Shown here: positions 7,042 through 16,289 of the stretch, one piece after another | Position numbering within the stretch: position 1 is the stretch's first letter | Layout: the number at the start of each line of letters is the position of its first letter | NCBI GenBank assembly: GCA_964619885.1 | Contig: CAZUGA010000054.1 | Location: forward strand, 1-26,509 | Reading direction: 5' to 3' | DNA length: 26,509 nt | DNA from: CAZUGA01 sp964619885 | GTDB taxonomy: Bacteria > Pseudomonadota > Gammaproteobacteria > Methylococcales > UBA1147 | The notes under the pieces: model-generated | Told to the model about the DNA's origin: nothing | Seen by the model: only the letters and a program-made list of their open reading frames with translations | Database searches by the model: none | Position numbers and translations under genes: made by a program

Positions 7042-8796
7042 ATGAAAATCAATCAACTAATAAGCGTTCCGACACACGTACCTGCCTCTTTCAGACGCGG
7101 CAAGGCTTTAGTCGTCGATGATGAATACACCAACCGCGCGGTATTAAAAGCCATGTTGGAACACGCCAATTTTCAAGTTATTGAAGCCGAAAACGGTGCC
7201 ACCGCGGTCGAGCTTTTTACGCTCGAACAACCAGACATTGTCTTCATGGACATCATGATGCCTGTGATGGACGGATACGAAGCGACGGCAAAAATTAAAG
7301 CATTTAGCGGAAGCACATTTGTCCCTGTTATCTTCTTAACCGCGTTGACCGACCACGAAGTAATGGCTGCCGCGATCCAGTCTGGCGGCGACGACTTTTT
7401 TGTCAAACCGTATAACTCTATCACACTGAAAGCGAAAATCCTCGCGATGGAGCGCATGCGTGAACTGAACAATCGCACTCACAGATTACTTAGTCAGATG
7501 CACCGAGATCAGGAAATCGCTGAAACTTTATTTAGCGAAGCGATAACATCCGGCAACGTTGCCATGGAAGCTATCCAATCGATAATGTGGTCTTCTTCGA
7601 CATTCAACGGTGATATGTTGCTTAGTGAACACACATTATCATTTGATCTACACGTCATGCTAGGTGATTTTACCGGCAACGGACTAGGCGCAGCGCTGGG
7701 CGCATTACCCTGCTCTGAAGTTTTTCGGGCAATGTGCGCCAAAGGATTCTCCGCACCAGAGATATTGGCATCGATTAACCGCAAGTTGAACAACTTATTA
7801 CCCAGAGGCATGTTTATGGCTGCGCAGTACGTTGCGGTCAGTCACGATTTGGATTTTGTAACTCTGTGTAATTGCGCAATGCCGGACATTCTGATCCTGG
7901 ATGGTAAAACGGGCCAGATTAAATCCCGTATTGAATCGACGGGACTGCCATTGGGTATATCCGTGGACGTCGACTACAAACTATTGCTGAAGCGCATTGC
8001 GATCAATCCGGGTGATCGAATTATCCTCGCCAGTGACGGGGTCGCTAGAGCCCAGAATTCAGAAGGCGAATTGTTTGGGCAAAATCGATTTGAACAATCT
8101 GTCACCCAGCAGGGTGAGAATTCTCACCTGGCGTCCTTGCAATTAGAGTTGGATGATTTTTGCGATGGCGTTCCACAAATAGATGACATCAGCCTGGTCG
8201 AAATTCCCTGTCTTCCATGGATTTTTCCTCAAGACACAACCCACGGATCAAATTCCCAATCGTCTGAGAATAGAACACACGCGTCATCCACTGGGCAATC
8301 CGCTGAGAGTTGGCAATATCAACTGAAATTGACCGGCATTAAACTAAAAACAGTGAACCCCGTACCACTTATCATCGCGCAACTTCAAGAATTGGAAGAA
8401 ATTGGGGACCATCATCAATCGCTTTACACCATTCTGACTGAGCTGTACATCAATGCAATGGATCACGGTATACTCAAATTGGACTCATCAATAAAGCAGT
8501 CACCGGAAGGCTTTAGCCGTTATTTCGCCGAACGGGAAAGACGATTACACGAATCGCAAGAAGGTTGGATTAGTTTCTCTCTAGACGTTGAAAGCAGTGA
8601 AACCGTAGGACGGATTAATATACGCGTCCAGGACAGTGGTCCGGGCTTTGACATTACGACGGTTGAAAAACCCGCCCAGGAAAACTTTCATGGGCGGGGC
8701 ATCCTGCTAATCCAAGAACTTTGCGAATCTCTGAAATTTATTCCTCCGGGCAACCAAGCTGAGGCGATTTATTGCTGGACGGAAAACCCGAAATAA
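7042..8796 (+). CDS. Response regulator with PP2C phosphatase and HATPase domains
   Basis: A 584-residue signalling protein with three modules. An N-terminal receiver (about 21-135) has DD26/27, phospho-acceptor D70 in FMDIMMP, and K122 in VKPY. A SpoIIE/RsbU-type PP2C phosphatase (about 165-395) has metal-binding FNGD (D191) and LGDFTGNGLGAALG (D209), then LASDGVARAQN and DDISLVEI. A C-terminal GHKL ATPase of anti-sigma or RsbW type (about 430-584) has ELYINAMDHG, VQDSGPGFD and FHGRGILLIQ. Phosphorylation of the receiver presumably controls dephosphorylation of a STAS anti-anti-sigma factor, while the ATPase domain could act as its kinase. No STAS protein or sigma factor lies in the window. 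Monocistronic by context; gene ends are clear apart from a weak SD. Confidence 0.88.
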   Translation: MKINQLISVPTHVPASFRRGKALVVDDEYTNRAVLKAMLEHANFQVIEAENGATAVELFTLEQPDIVFMDIMMPVMDGYEATAKIKAFSGSTFVPVIFLTALTDHEVMAAAIQSGGDDFFVKPYNSITLKAKILAMERMRELNNRTHRLLSQMHRDQEIAETLFSEAITSGNVAMEAIQSIMWSSSTFNGDMLLSEHTLSFDLHVMLGDFTGNGLGAALGALPCSEVFRAMCAKGFSAPEILASINRKLNNLLPRGMFMAAQYVAVSHDLDFVTLCNCAMPDILILDGKTGQIKSRIESTGLPLGISVDVDYKLLLKRIAINPGDRIILASDGVARAQNSEGELFGQNRFEQSVTQQGENSHLASLQLELDDFCDGVPQIDDISLVEIPCLPWIFPQDTTHGSNSQSSENRTHASSTGQSAESWQYQLKLTGIKLKTVNPVPLIIAQLQELEEIGDHHQSLYTILTELYINAMDHGILKLDSSIKQSPEGFSRYFAERERRLHESQEGWISFSLDVESSETVGRINIRVQDSGPGFDITTVEKPAQENFHGRGILLIQELCESLKFIPPGNQAEAIYCWTENPK

Positions 8797-8907
8797 CCAA
8801 AAATCCTTGAAATTGAAACGCCTTTGTCGGTAAAAAATTAACGGAATTTGCGTTCGATGTAATGATTCCAGCCATGTTTATCAAAATTCGATGCTACACT
8901 CCCGACA

Positions 8908-9291
8908 TTAGCCTTCAATCATTACCGCGTACGCTTCGGCGTCCATGAGCTGATTCATTTCGTTTAAGTCTGTAGGCCGAATGCAAAATAACCACGCCGT
9001 GTATGCATCATCATTGACTGATTCGGGGGATTCAACAACAGAATCGTTAAGCGCAACTATTTCTCCCGAAACTGGGCTGTACAAATCCGATGCGGCCTTA
9101 ACCGATTCAACCACTGCGCACTCGGTACCTGCCGTAAGTTGCTGTCCTGCCTCGGGCAATTCAATATAAACCAAATCACCGAGCTCTTCTTGTGCATGAT
9201 CGGTGATCCCAACTGTTACCGTACCATCGTCTTCCAGACGCGCCCATTCATGCGATCGGGCATATTTTAAATCATCGGGTAAATTATCCAT
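8908..9291 (-). CDS. gcvH: Glycine cleavage system H protein
   Basis: GcvH is the lipoyl carrier that shuttles the aminomethyl group between the P, T and L proteins of glycine cleavage. The lipoylated lysine is in ESVKAASD (K65 counted from the ATG at 9291), and the canonical start of the fold (KYARSHEWARLEDDG...VGITDHAQEELGDLVYIELP) is intact. Length is 127 aa. The frame reaches a TTG at 9294, but the ATG at 9291 has a good SD (AAGGAAG) 5-6 bases upstream. gcvT and gcvP are not adjacent, so the gene is separated from its usual operon. The upstream region shows no glycine-riboswitch core that I could recognise. Confidence 0.96.
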   Translation of the reverse strand: MDNLPDDLKYARSHEWARLEDDGTVTVGITDHAQEELGDLVYIELPEAGQQLTAGTECAVVESVKAASDLYSPVSGEIVALNDSVVESPESVNDDAYTAWLFCIRPTDLNEMNQLMDAEAYAVMIEG

Positions 9292-9508
9292 CAAACTTCC
9301 TTTAACAAATTTGAATCCAGCCGGCCTTTGAACTAACTAAACCTGCCGGTTAGTACCATATTGAATATCCGGTTATCATACCGGGGTTCGGTGTCGATCG
9401 TAATCCCTAATTCGACCCTATAAGAAAATAAACTACACACCCTACAAATCAAATCTCACATACGCCTCGCATTCCGCGCCAATTCATCGCCAATTCATCA
9501 ATTAGGAC

Positions 9509-10609
9509 ATGTATTTAGCGAAGCACAACAAACTGATTCTGTGGATTATTGCGGTTTTGCTAAGCGCGGAATTCATCAATAATGAGGACATATCACTCCT
9601 CCGGTACAGTTACGCGGAATCTGAAGGTTACACTACCAATAATCTAACCGAAGACGAAATAGCAAACCGGTCCGATGTGGATCACGCGCGGCTTGTTGTC
9701 GAACATGGGGTTCTTTCAATACGAGTACCCGAAACATTGCAAGATCAAAGCGGTATTCGGGTCCAATCCCTCTCCGCGAAAGATTATCGACCAAAAACCA
9801 AAGCCTATGCCAAAGTTTTGGATATCGCCCCACTTATTTTACTCCGCAACCGTTACCAGGAAGCAAAATCCAATAGTGAAATAGCTGCCGCAAACCTGAT
9901 GGAGTCCAAGCAAAACTTGGATCGCCTGCATCAACTCCATCAGAACCAGGCAATTTCAACGCGCCGCTATCAACAAGCTCGTTCGCAATGGAAATCCAAC
10001 AAAGCAAAAATGAACTCGGGACAATACACGACTGAGAATATATATGCGGAGACTCTGCAAAATTGGGGATCGGTACTTACCGACTGGGCACTAAATCAAG
10101 ATAGCCAGACTCACTTCAAAACCCTGCTAGACCACCGAAACCGGCTGATACTGGTCACCCTGCAAGCTGGGACAAGTCTCGCGGCAGACGTATCTAGCAT
10201 AACCGTTGGCCGCAACGCTAATCGCGAAAACGCTGTTTCAAGCCATTTGGTTTCCAGCGCACCTCGGGTCGATGGGTTATCTCAGGGGGAAACTTATTTT
10301 TTTATGGCTCCTGTAAAAAATTTACGAATTGGCATGCAATTACTTGCCTGGGTACCATCATCCAGTCAAGAAATACACGGCGTTGAAATCCCACTCAGCG
10401 CGATCATATGGCGAACTGGAAAACCTTGGGTCTATGTCAAAACAGACAACGATCGCTTTACTAGACGTATTGTCGAAAATTTTATTGAACTGGATCAAAG
10501 CTGGTTCGTAAGTCGAGATTTAAACCCCGGCGAACAAATCGTAGTTTCTGGTGGACAAATGTTGCTATCTGAAGAATATAGATGGCAGATACCCGACGAA
10601 GATGATTGA
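9509..10609 (+). CDS. Periplasmic adaptor-like protein of an RND efflux system
   Basis: The 366-aa protein has an N-terminal hydrophobic segment (LILWIIAVLLSAEF), likely a signal peptide or anchor without a lipobox cysteine. It lies 140 bp upstream of an RND permease in the same direction, the usual place for a membrane fusion protein. A coiled-coil hairpin rich in Q, N, R and A occupies about residues 110-170 (LLRNRYQEAKSNSEIAAANL and LHQNQAISTRRYQQARSQW). The C-terminal part (PLSAIIWRTGKPWVYVKTDN; NPGEQIVVSGGQMLLSEEY) has the look of the beta-barrel and membrane-proximal domains of CusB/HlyD adaptors. The two lipoyl half-motifs normal for the family are not obvious, so it is divergent. Family assignment rests on both context and C-terminal pattern. 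Confidence 0.72.
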   Translation: MYLAKHNKLILWIIAVLLSAEFINNEDISLLRYSYAESEGYTTNNLTEDEIANRSDVDHARLVVEHGVLSIRVPETLQDQSGIRVQSLSAKDYRPKTKAYAKVLDIAPLILLRNRYQEAKSNSEIAAANLMESKQNLDRLHQLHQNQAISTRRYQQARSQWKSNKAKMNSGQYTTENIYAETLQNWGSVLTDWALNQDSQTHFKTLLDHRNRLILVTLQAGTSLAADVSSITVGRNANRENAVSSHLVSSAPRVDGLSQGETYFFMAPVKNLRIGMQLLAWVPSSSQEIHGVEIPLSAIIWRTGKPWVYVKTDNDRFTRRIVENFIELDQSWFVSRDLNPGEQIVVSGGQMLLSEEYRWQIPDEDD

Positions 10610-10749
10610 GAGACGCAATTATCAGATTAAAATGGCATCTTTGATCCTGCTACATTTCGATACGGATTCGGCAAAAATACGCTTATATCAATATGCCGCC
10701 GTATCAAACTAGCGCGGTAAGCACACGCCAACCCTAGACCCGTTCATCG

Positions 10750-13700
10750 ATGCTTTCTGGAATTATTCGTTTTTCAGTGCGTTTTCGAGGTGTTGTCATT
10801 ACATTGGCGATATTGCTGGTATGTTATGGCGCTTTTTGCCTGAACCAGGCCGGTTTGGATATTTTCCCCGAATTTGCACCTAAGCAGGTCATTATTCAAA
10901 CTGAATCGCCCGGTTTTTCCGCCAAACAGGTTGAAACGACGGTCACTCAACCTATAGAAAATGCAATCGCCGGAGTGATTGGGCTGTACCATGTTCGCTC
11001 AGAATCGATTCAGGGTTTATCCGTCGTTACCGCGATTTTTGACGAGAATTCAGATATTTTTCAGAATCGGACCTTCATCTCGCAACGGATTGCTAGTCTT
11101 GCAAAAATGCTACCCGATGGCGCTGGTCCACCAATCGTGGTGCCGTTGTCATCTTCTTCAGCGACCGTGCAAACCATTGGTATACGATCTGAAACCTTAA
11201 ACCTAATGCAGTTACGCAGCTTGGTTGACTGGACCATAGTACCCCGCCTAATGGCCGTCGAAGGTGTTGCCGATGTCAATACATTTGGCGGCGACATCAA
11301 ACAGGCGCAAATCCAGCTGGACCCTGACGCCCTCAGACGATTCGACTTAAGCATCGATGACGTCGCCAATGCTGCACAGGCATTGATCGAGGTTCGCGCT
11401 GGTGGCTTTCTTGAGACCCAAAACCAACGAATCACGCTGCAGGTACACAACCCCAACACACTGGAATCGATTGCAAAAATTGTTTTGAAAAGATTTGAGG
11501 CCAGCAATATCACCATTGGCGATATTGCGACGGTAAGCTTTGCTCCAGAAGCTCCAGTCGGAGCAGCCGCGATACAAGGCAAACCTGGTATCGTGATGAT
11601 GGTGATTGGCCAATATGGCGCCAATACGCTGACCGTCTCCCGCAATGTAGAACGAGCTATTGAAGAACTCACCCAAGTACTAGAAAAACAACACGTCCAA
11701 TTCTATCCGAATCTTTTCAGACCCGCCGATTACATCTTAACCTCGGTCAGAAACCTTGCCGGACATCTGCTTATCGGCAGTCTATTCGTGGTAGTTGTAC
11801 TCTATATATTTTTGTTCAATTTTAGAACCGCCTTTATCTCTGCATTAGCGATTCCGCTATCGTTGATTAGTGCTGTTGTCGTGTTGCTGGAATTTGGCAC
11901 TAATCTCAACATTATGGTATTAGGCGGACTTGCAATAGCTCTAGGCGAAGTTGTTGACGATGCCATTATCGATACCGAAAACATTTTCCGGCGGCTGCGT
12001 GAAAACCGATGCCGCATCGCGCCGGAAAACCCGCTCAAAGTGGTCGTTGACGCGTCCACAGAAGTTCGAAAATCAGTGGTATACGCCAGCTTTATCGTCG
12101 TGTTGGTTTTCGTCCCCCTATTGAGTCTGGATGGGGTCAGTGGTCGGCTTTTCTCACCATTGGCTACGGCTTATATTCTGGCGATTTTGATGTCCCTCGT
12201 GGTCGCGTTGACAGTCACCCCAGCACTATGCTGTCTGTTATTGTTGTCCAATTCGGCTGAAAGTGCAGAACCGCCATTAATCAACTGGATAAAACCACGT
12301 TACCGGCAATTGCTATACAAATTATCGTTCGCTCCGCGCCCCGCGATAATTTCCACGATTACGATATTTATCATTGCAATTACAATACTTCCACTATTCG
12401 AGGGCCAATTTTTACCCCAATTGCGCGAAGGTCATTACATTGTACATACCTCCAGTGTTCCGGGAACATCGCTACAGGAATCGATGCGCATCGGCCGGCA
12501 ACTCACATTACAGATTGAACGGATTCCAGGCGTAAAATCTATATCTCAATGGGCGGGCCGGGCCGAACGCGGTGCGGATACCTTCGGCAGTCATTACAGC
12601 GAATACGAAGTACGCCTGGCGGACATGTCTGGCGCTGAACAGCAACAGGTATTGCAACGCATTCGCACAATTCTGCGATCATTTCCTGGAATATTATTCG
12701 AGGCCAACACCTTCTTGACCGAACGTATCGATGAAACCATTTCAGGCTACAGCTCACCGGTGGTTGTCAATATCTTCGGAAATGACCTGGAGCTGCTGGA
12801 CGTCAAGGCAAGAGAGGTTGCAGAAATTATTCGCTCCACTACTGGCGCAACTGACGTTCAATTACGTTCTCCGCCGGGTACACCGTTGCTACAAATACAC
12901 ACGCGCCCAGACCGAATGGCTCATTGGGGAATCAAACCAGCGCAAATCACGCAGGCAATACACACCGCATACGATGGTTCAACTATTGGCAATATTTTCG
13001 TCAACAATCGATTGATAGAACTGGCTTTGATTGTAAGACCCGAGCTTCGAACACAACCAACAAAAATAGGAGAATTGCCAATACGCACATTGGATGGTCA
13101 ATGGATTACGTTAGATCAGGTGGTTTTCATCCGCCAGACGGGAGGGCGCTACAATATTCTGCACCACGACGGCCAACGCCTGCAAACCGTCACCGCCAAC
13201 GTGGAAAACCGGGAACTCACCAACTTCACCGCAGACATTAAACAACAGATCCTAAAACAGATCGATTTTCCGAATGGATTCTACCCTGAATTTACCGGTG
13301 CTACAGTCGAACGCAGCAAAGCCCGCAAAGCATTGATGATGTATTCGGTACTAGCAGGATCCGCTGTACTAATACTGATTTATATCGCACTGGGCAGATT
13401 CCGATTAATGCTGATCACGTTGGTCAATCTACCATTCGCACTGATAGGCGGTGTCTTCGCAGTTTGGGTCAGCGGCGCCACTTTTTCCGTGGGTTCAATG
13501 GTTGGTTTCGTGACTTTGTTTGGCATTACTGTACGCAACTCCATCATGCTAATCACACACTATCAACACCTGGTCGACAACGAAGCAAAAGTGTGGAATC
13601 TAGACACTGCATTGCTAGGCGCGCAACAGCGTTTACCCTCGATCCTGATGACCGCGTTGGTAACCGCGTTGGCGATGCTGCCAATCGCCATCAACAGCGA

Positions 13701-13863
13701 TAATCCGGGCCGTGAGATTATGGGGCCAATGGCCACAATAATCATCGGTGGTTTGTTTTCATCAACGCTGTTGAATCTATTACTTCTACCCATTTTCCTG
13801 TTACATTTCGGAAAATTAGGCCAGAACGCACCGCACACCGATAAAAATTTTGGTCAGTATTGA
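10750..13863 (+). CDS. RND efflux permease of the CzcA/CusA (HME) type
   Basis: A 1037-aa inner-membrane proton antiporter of the resistance-nodulation-division superfamily. It has twelve expected transmembrane segments in two halves separated by large periplasmic porter loops. The N terminus (GLDIFPEFAPKQVIIQTESPG; VETTVTQPIENAIAG) is typical of the heavy-metal-type branch. The TM4 proton-relay motif reads GEVVDDAIIDTEN (about 399-411) with acidic residues D403, D404, D408 and E410. In the porter segment that carries one of the three copper-binding methionines in CusA, the sequence is DTFGSHYSEYEVRL with no methionine, so a Cu/Ag substrate is not supported and the substrate is unassigned. 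It pairs with the upstream adaptor; no outer-membrane factor is present. The gene ends 26 bp from the convergent M42 gene. Confidence 0.9.
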   Translation: MLSGIIRFSVRFRGVVITLAILLVCYGAFCLNQAGLDIFPEFAPKQVIIQTESPGFSAKQVETTVTQPIENAIAGVIGLYHVRSESIQGLSVVTAIFDENSDIFQNRTFISQRIASLAKMLPDGAGPPIVVPLSSSSATVQTIGIRSETLNLMQLRSLVDWTIVPRLMAVEGVADVNTFGGDIKQAQIQLDPDALRRFDLSIDDVANAAQALIEVRAGGFLETQNQRITLQVHNPNTLESIAKIVLKRFEASNITIGDIATVSFAPEAPVGAAAIQGKPGIVMMVIGQYGANTLTVSRNVERAIEELTQVLEKQHVQFYPNLFRPADYILTSVRNLAGHLLIGSLFVVVVLYIFLFNFRTAFISALAIPLSLISAVVVLLEFGTNLNIMVLGGLAIALGEVVDDAIIDTENIFRRLRENRCRIAPENPLKVVVDASTEVRKSVVYASFIVVLVFVPLLSLDGVSGRLFSPLATAYILAILMSLVVALTVTPALCCLLLLSNSAESAEPPLINWIKPRYRQLLYKLSFAPRPAIISTITIFIIAITILPLFEGQFLPQLREGHYIVHTSSVPGTSLQESMRIGRQLTLQIERIPGVKSISQWAGRAERGADTFGSHYSEYEVRLADMSGAEQQQVLQRIRTILRSFPGILFEANTFLTERIDETISGYSSPVVVNIFGNDLELLDVKAREVAEIIRSTTGATDVQLRSPPGTPLLQIHTRPDRMAHWGIKPAQITQAIHTAYDGSTIGNIFVNNRLIELALIVRPELRTQPTKIGELPIRTLDGQWITLDQVVFIRQTGGRYNILHHDGQRLQTVTANVENRELTNFTADIKQQILKQIDFPNGFYPEFTGATVERSKARKALMMYSVLAGSAVLILIYIALGRFRLMLITLVNLPFALIGGVFAVWVSGATFSVGSMVGFVTLFGITVRNSIMLITHYQHLVDNEAKVWNLDTALLGAQQRLPSILMTALVTALAMLPIAINSDNPGREIMGPMATIIIGGLFSSTLLNLLLLPIFLLHFGKLGQNAPHTDKNFGQY

Positions 13864-13889
13864 CTACTTGAATGTAGGTTTTTAATGCA

Positions 13890-14927
13890 CTATTGATAAT
13901 TCGAACAAAAACATTCCAGAATTGGAATACACGCATCTATCGCAGCCAAATTAGCAATTTCGTAGCCATGCGTATTCTCGGTCGGAAAACTCAAACATGC
14001 CGCCATTGCAACATGGCCCATTTTCATCGCGATAGAACCATCACTACCGAACTGACTCAATACCGCATGTTGCACGGCAAACCCAACCTGAGCGGCAGAT
14101 TTCACCAATACGCGGTTTAGCCCTTCATCGTACAAGCCATAGCCATCTTGAGATAGCAATACCGGAACTTCGTCATTTTCGATAGGATATTCAGATGACT
14201 TGGGACAAATCTCCAACGCGACTAACGCTTCAACTCGTTTGGCTTGGCTAAAATACATCGCGCCGATGGCCCCCACCTCTTCTTTTGCGGAGGCGACCAG
14301 ATACACGTCCACCGGGGGTAATTTAAGCCGCTCGGCTAATGCCAATAACACGGCCAACGAAGCTTTATTATCCAGCGTATAACTCGCTATATACGCGCCC
14401 AAACGGAACGGCCGCTTTCTGTGCTTACCCACAACCATACGGGTTCCGGGCCTTATTCCGGCATTGATTAGGTCATCGTAGCTTTTCTTGGTTTCGACCC
14501 ACGCATTTTCCCATAATACCGCTTTATCCTCTTGCTGGACTTTTTGCGGTGATTCGTGGGATACGTGCCTGGAACCGAAGCTCAATATACCCGAAATCAC
14601 CTGCACATCACCGAGTAAATCAACGACTCCCTCACCGTAAACCCATGGATAAGCACCGCCCAACTTGCGAATATTAATCCGCCCCTCATCACCTACCGAT
14701 TTCACAATAGCGCCGATCTCATCCTTATGCGCGGTTATCGCAATAGCCCTGGATGAATCCTTTCCAGGTATCCGTATAACAATATTGCCAGCTTTGTCAT
14801 GCTCCCAACCCACGCCAAGTTTGTCTAAATAATTGATCAAGAATCGATCAACTTCACATTCTGTACCGCTGGGAGAATGGCACATCACCAAATCGGTGAT
14901 AAGATCAAAAAGTTGCTGGTCATTCAT
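13890..14927 (-). CDS. M42 family metallopeptidase (glutamyl aminopeptidase-like)
   Basis: A dinuclear-zinc aminopeptidase or deblocking aminopeptidase of the M42 family, typically forming large dodecameric assemblies in the cytoplasm. Metal and catalytic residues are in the expected order: H67 and D69 in AHKDEIGA, D186 in TLDNKAS, E216/E217 in KEEVGAIG, E239 in ALEICP, and H320 in ENTHGYE. Length is 345 aa, as expected. The ATG at 14927 begins MNDQQLFDLI. It is the last gene of a reverse-strand group with hspQ and a gamma-glutamylcyclotransferase-like gene upstream, which may form a protein- and peptide-turnover cluster. The precise peptide substrate cannot be told from sequence. Confidence 0.9.
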   Translation of the reverse strand: MNDQQLFDLITDLVMCHSPSGTECEVDRFLINYLDKLGVGWEHDKAGNIVIRIPGKDSSRAIAITAHKDEIGAIVKSVGDEGRINIRKLGGAYPWVYGEGVVDLLGDVQVISGILSFGSRHVSHESPQKVQQEDKAVLWENAWVETKKSYDDLINAGIRPGTRMVVGKHRKRPFRLGAYIASYTLDNKASLAVLLALAERLKLPPVDVYLVASAKEEVGAIGAMYFSQAKRVEALVALEICPKSSEYPIENDEVPVLLSQDGYGLYDEGLNRVLVKSAAQVGFAVQHAVLSQFGSDGSIAMKMGHVAMAACLSFPTENTHGYEIANLAAIDACIPILECFCSNYQ

Positions 14928-15006
14928 GATTCACTGTTTTGAGAATTAGTCCTTTTTATTGAGACCGGGGGAAGCGCGAACTATAACTAATCGAATTCAA
15001 TTTGAA

Positions 15007-15318
15007 TCAATTCTTCCGTATCAACAGCACATATTCGCCATCTTCCATTCCGGAAAAATAAAGATCGAGATCGGGGTTGTAAATCGGCATGGTCATATCT
15101 GTCATTTCCAGATTCCGTTCCGCAACATAGGTTTGATGCGACGCATTATCGACCAAAACATGATACCAAGGTTCATTTTTCGGTGGCCTGCTACGCGCCA
15201 CTTTCTCATACCATTCATCGCTTCCTTGAAACTGGAAATCAATATCGAATATCACACCACGATATTTAAATAGTTTGTGATGAACGATCTGACCCATCTT
15301 GAATTTTGCTGTATTCAT
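15007..15318 (-). CDS. hspQ: Heat shock protein HspQ
   Basis: A small 103-aa protein of the HspQ (YccV) family, which in E. coli acts as a Lon protease specificity-enhancing factor and was also described as a hemimethylated-DNA-binding protein. Diagnostic stretches are FKMGQIVHHKLFKYRGVIFDID near the N terminus, EPWYHVLVDNASHQTYVAERNL in the middle, and the C-terminal NPDLDLYFSGMEDGEY. Length matches the family. It lies between an M42 peptidase gene and a gamma-glutamylcyclotransferase-like gene on the same strand, with about 80 and 40 bp gaps. I see no clear sigma-32 promoter upstream. Confidence 0.95.
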   Translation of the reverse strand: MNTAKFKMGQIVHHKLFKYRGVIFDIDFQFQGSDEWYEKVARSRPPKNEPWYHVLVDNASHQTYVAERNLEMTDMTMPIYNPDLDLYFSGMEDGEYVLLIRKN

Positions 15319-15357
15319 CTATGGATTCCCCGCCGATCTTGATAGCTTCATAAAAAG

Positions 15358-15891
15358 TCAATAAGCCCCGCGCCAGATATCGTCGGAATCAACATTAGGT
15401 TCCAACCCCCAAAAACTGGTACTCGATATAAATTCCTGAACAAAATCTTCCCCATACACGCTGCATCCGCTCAAACATAGATTCAAATAATGACGTTGCG
15501 CCTCCGACCCTCTCAGGAATTGATAAGGCCGGTAATTCTTAGCCCAAAATAAATTAGCCGAAAATTCCACATTACCATCCCGATAATCGAACACGTTAAC
15601 TTTGTGCAGCTGGTAGATTTGCTCTCGGCTCAACAGCGCATCAAAAGAATTGCCATCCATTTCGAAACAAATTCCATTTATCGAAACATCCTGGCTTTGC
15701 TCCACCAAATTCAGCACACAGACGGGTACCCTTTGCTTCGAACAATAACGATAATGAGACGCCAAATCAAACACTCGCTTAAACCCGTAAACCCGCGCTG
15801 GAAATACGTTACTGGCTGCCGGAACGGTCTTCCTAAGCGACGATTCGTTCATTAAACTACCGTATGCAAAAATCTTTTTATTTTCCGTCAT
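15358..15891 (-). CDS. Gamma-glutamylcyclotransferase-like protein
   Basis: A 177-aa protein with the N-terminal FAYGSLMNESSLRKT signature of the gamma-glutamylcyclotransferase/AIG2 fold, in which the YGSLM loop binds the gamma-glutamyl moiety. A candidate catalytic glutamate is in LLSREQIYQLHKVNVF, at the place where the family has its acidic residue. Such enzymes release 5-oxoproline from gamma-glutamyl peptides or amines, but the group is diverse and the substrate here is open. An SD-like AGGG lies upstream of the ATG at 15891. It is first in a reverse-strand group with hspQ and the M42 peptidase. The fold assignment is good; the reaction is inference. Confidence 0.78.
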   Translation of the reverse strand: MTENKKIFAYGSLMNESSLRKTVPAASNVFPARVYGFKRVFDLASHYRYCSKQRVPVCVLNLVEQSQDVSINGICFEMDGNSFDALLSREQIYQLHKVNVFDYRDGNVEFSANLFWAKNYRPYQFLRGSEAQRHYLNLCLSGCSVYGEDFVQEFISSTSFWGLEPNVDSDDIWRGAY

Positions 15892-16289
15892 TTAACACCC
15901 TTTTTCATACATTTCTCGGAGCAGAGTCATTTCCAGGGAAAACAAAATACGCTGGCTCGCGTTCGTCAATTCAACAGTTCACCGGATGATTTTCGCCCCC
16001 AGTCCTTTAAATCCTCATTCATCGTCCCCATTATTAATCCGTGGATCGAATCGAAAATGCAAGTATTTGCGAGTTTAATCCCGCACATCGACGATTTAAA
16101 GACAAAGCTAGGACCGCAACCATTCAAAACTAGCTAAGAACATCGCTGCAAGCCCCAGATTTACAGCAATTCGGCTTGCAAGTAGGCGCAAGGCTGTTTA
16201 TGCTTTGTAGAACTGAATGGCGAAGAAACTACTACAAGCTTCCGCTGTCATAGTGATTGAAAATTGAACAAACAACGTACGAGGTAATT
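15892..16289. other. Gene-free stretch between divergent genes
   Basis: About 400 bp separate the divergent gamma-glutamylcyclotransferase-like gene and yccA. No tRNA or convincing gene was found. One plus-strand frame is open from about 15895 to a stop at 16135-16137, but its only ATG is at 16057 and leaves 26 codons, so I do not call it. Positions 16171-16191 are nearly repeated at 26477-26497. Confidence 0.6.

Noticed and set aside
9295..9508. Glycine riboswitch upstream of gcvH
   Set aside because: I looked for the conserved paired aptamer cores and did not find them; only small dyads such as CCGGT-tatcat-ACCGG are present.
11061..11672. 203-codon minus-strand frame inside the RND permease gene
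   Set aside because: Antisense to a well-conserved coding region; no SD and composition typical of a shadow frame.
16057..16137. 26-codon frame starting MQVFASLIPHID, open further upstream without a start
   Set aside because: No SD, no start for the longer frame, and no recognisable family; probably chance in a divergent intergenic region.
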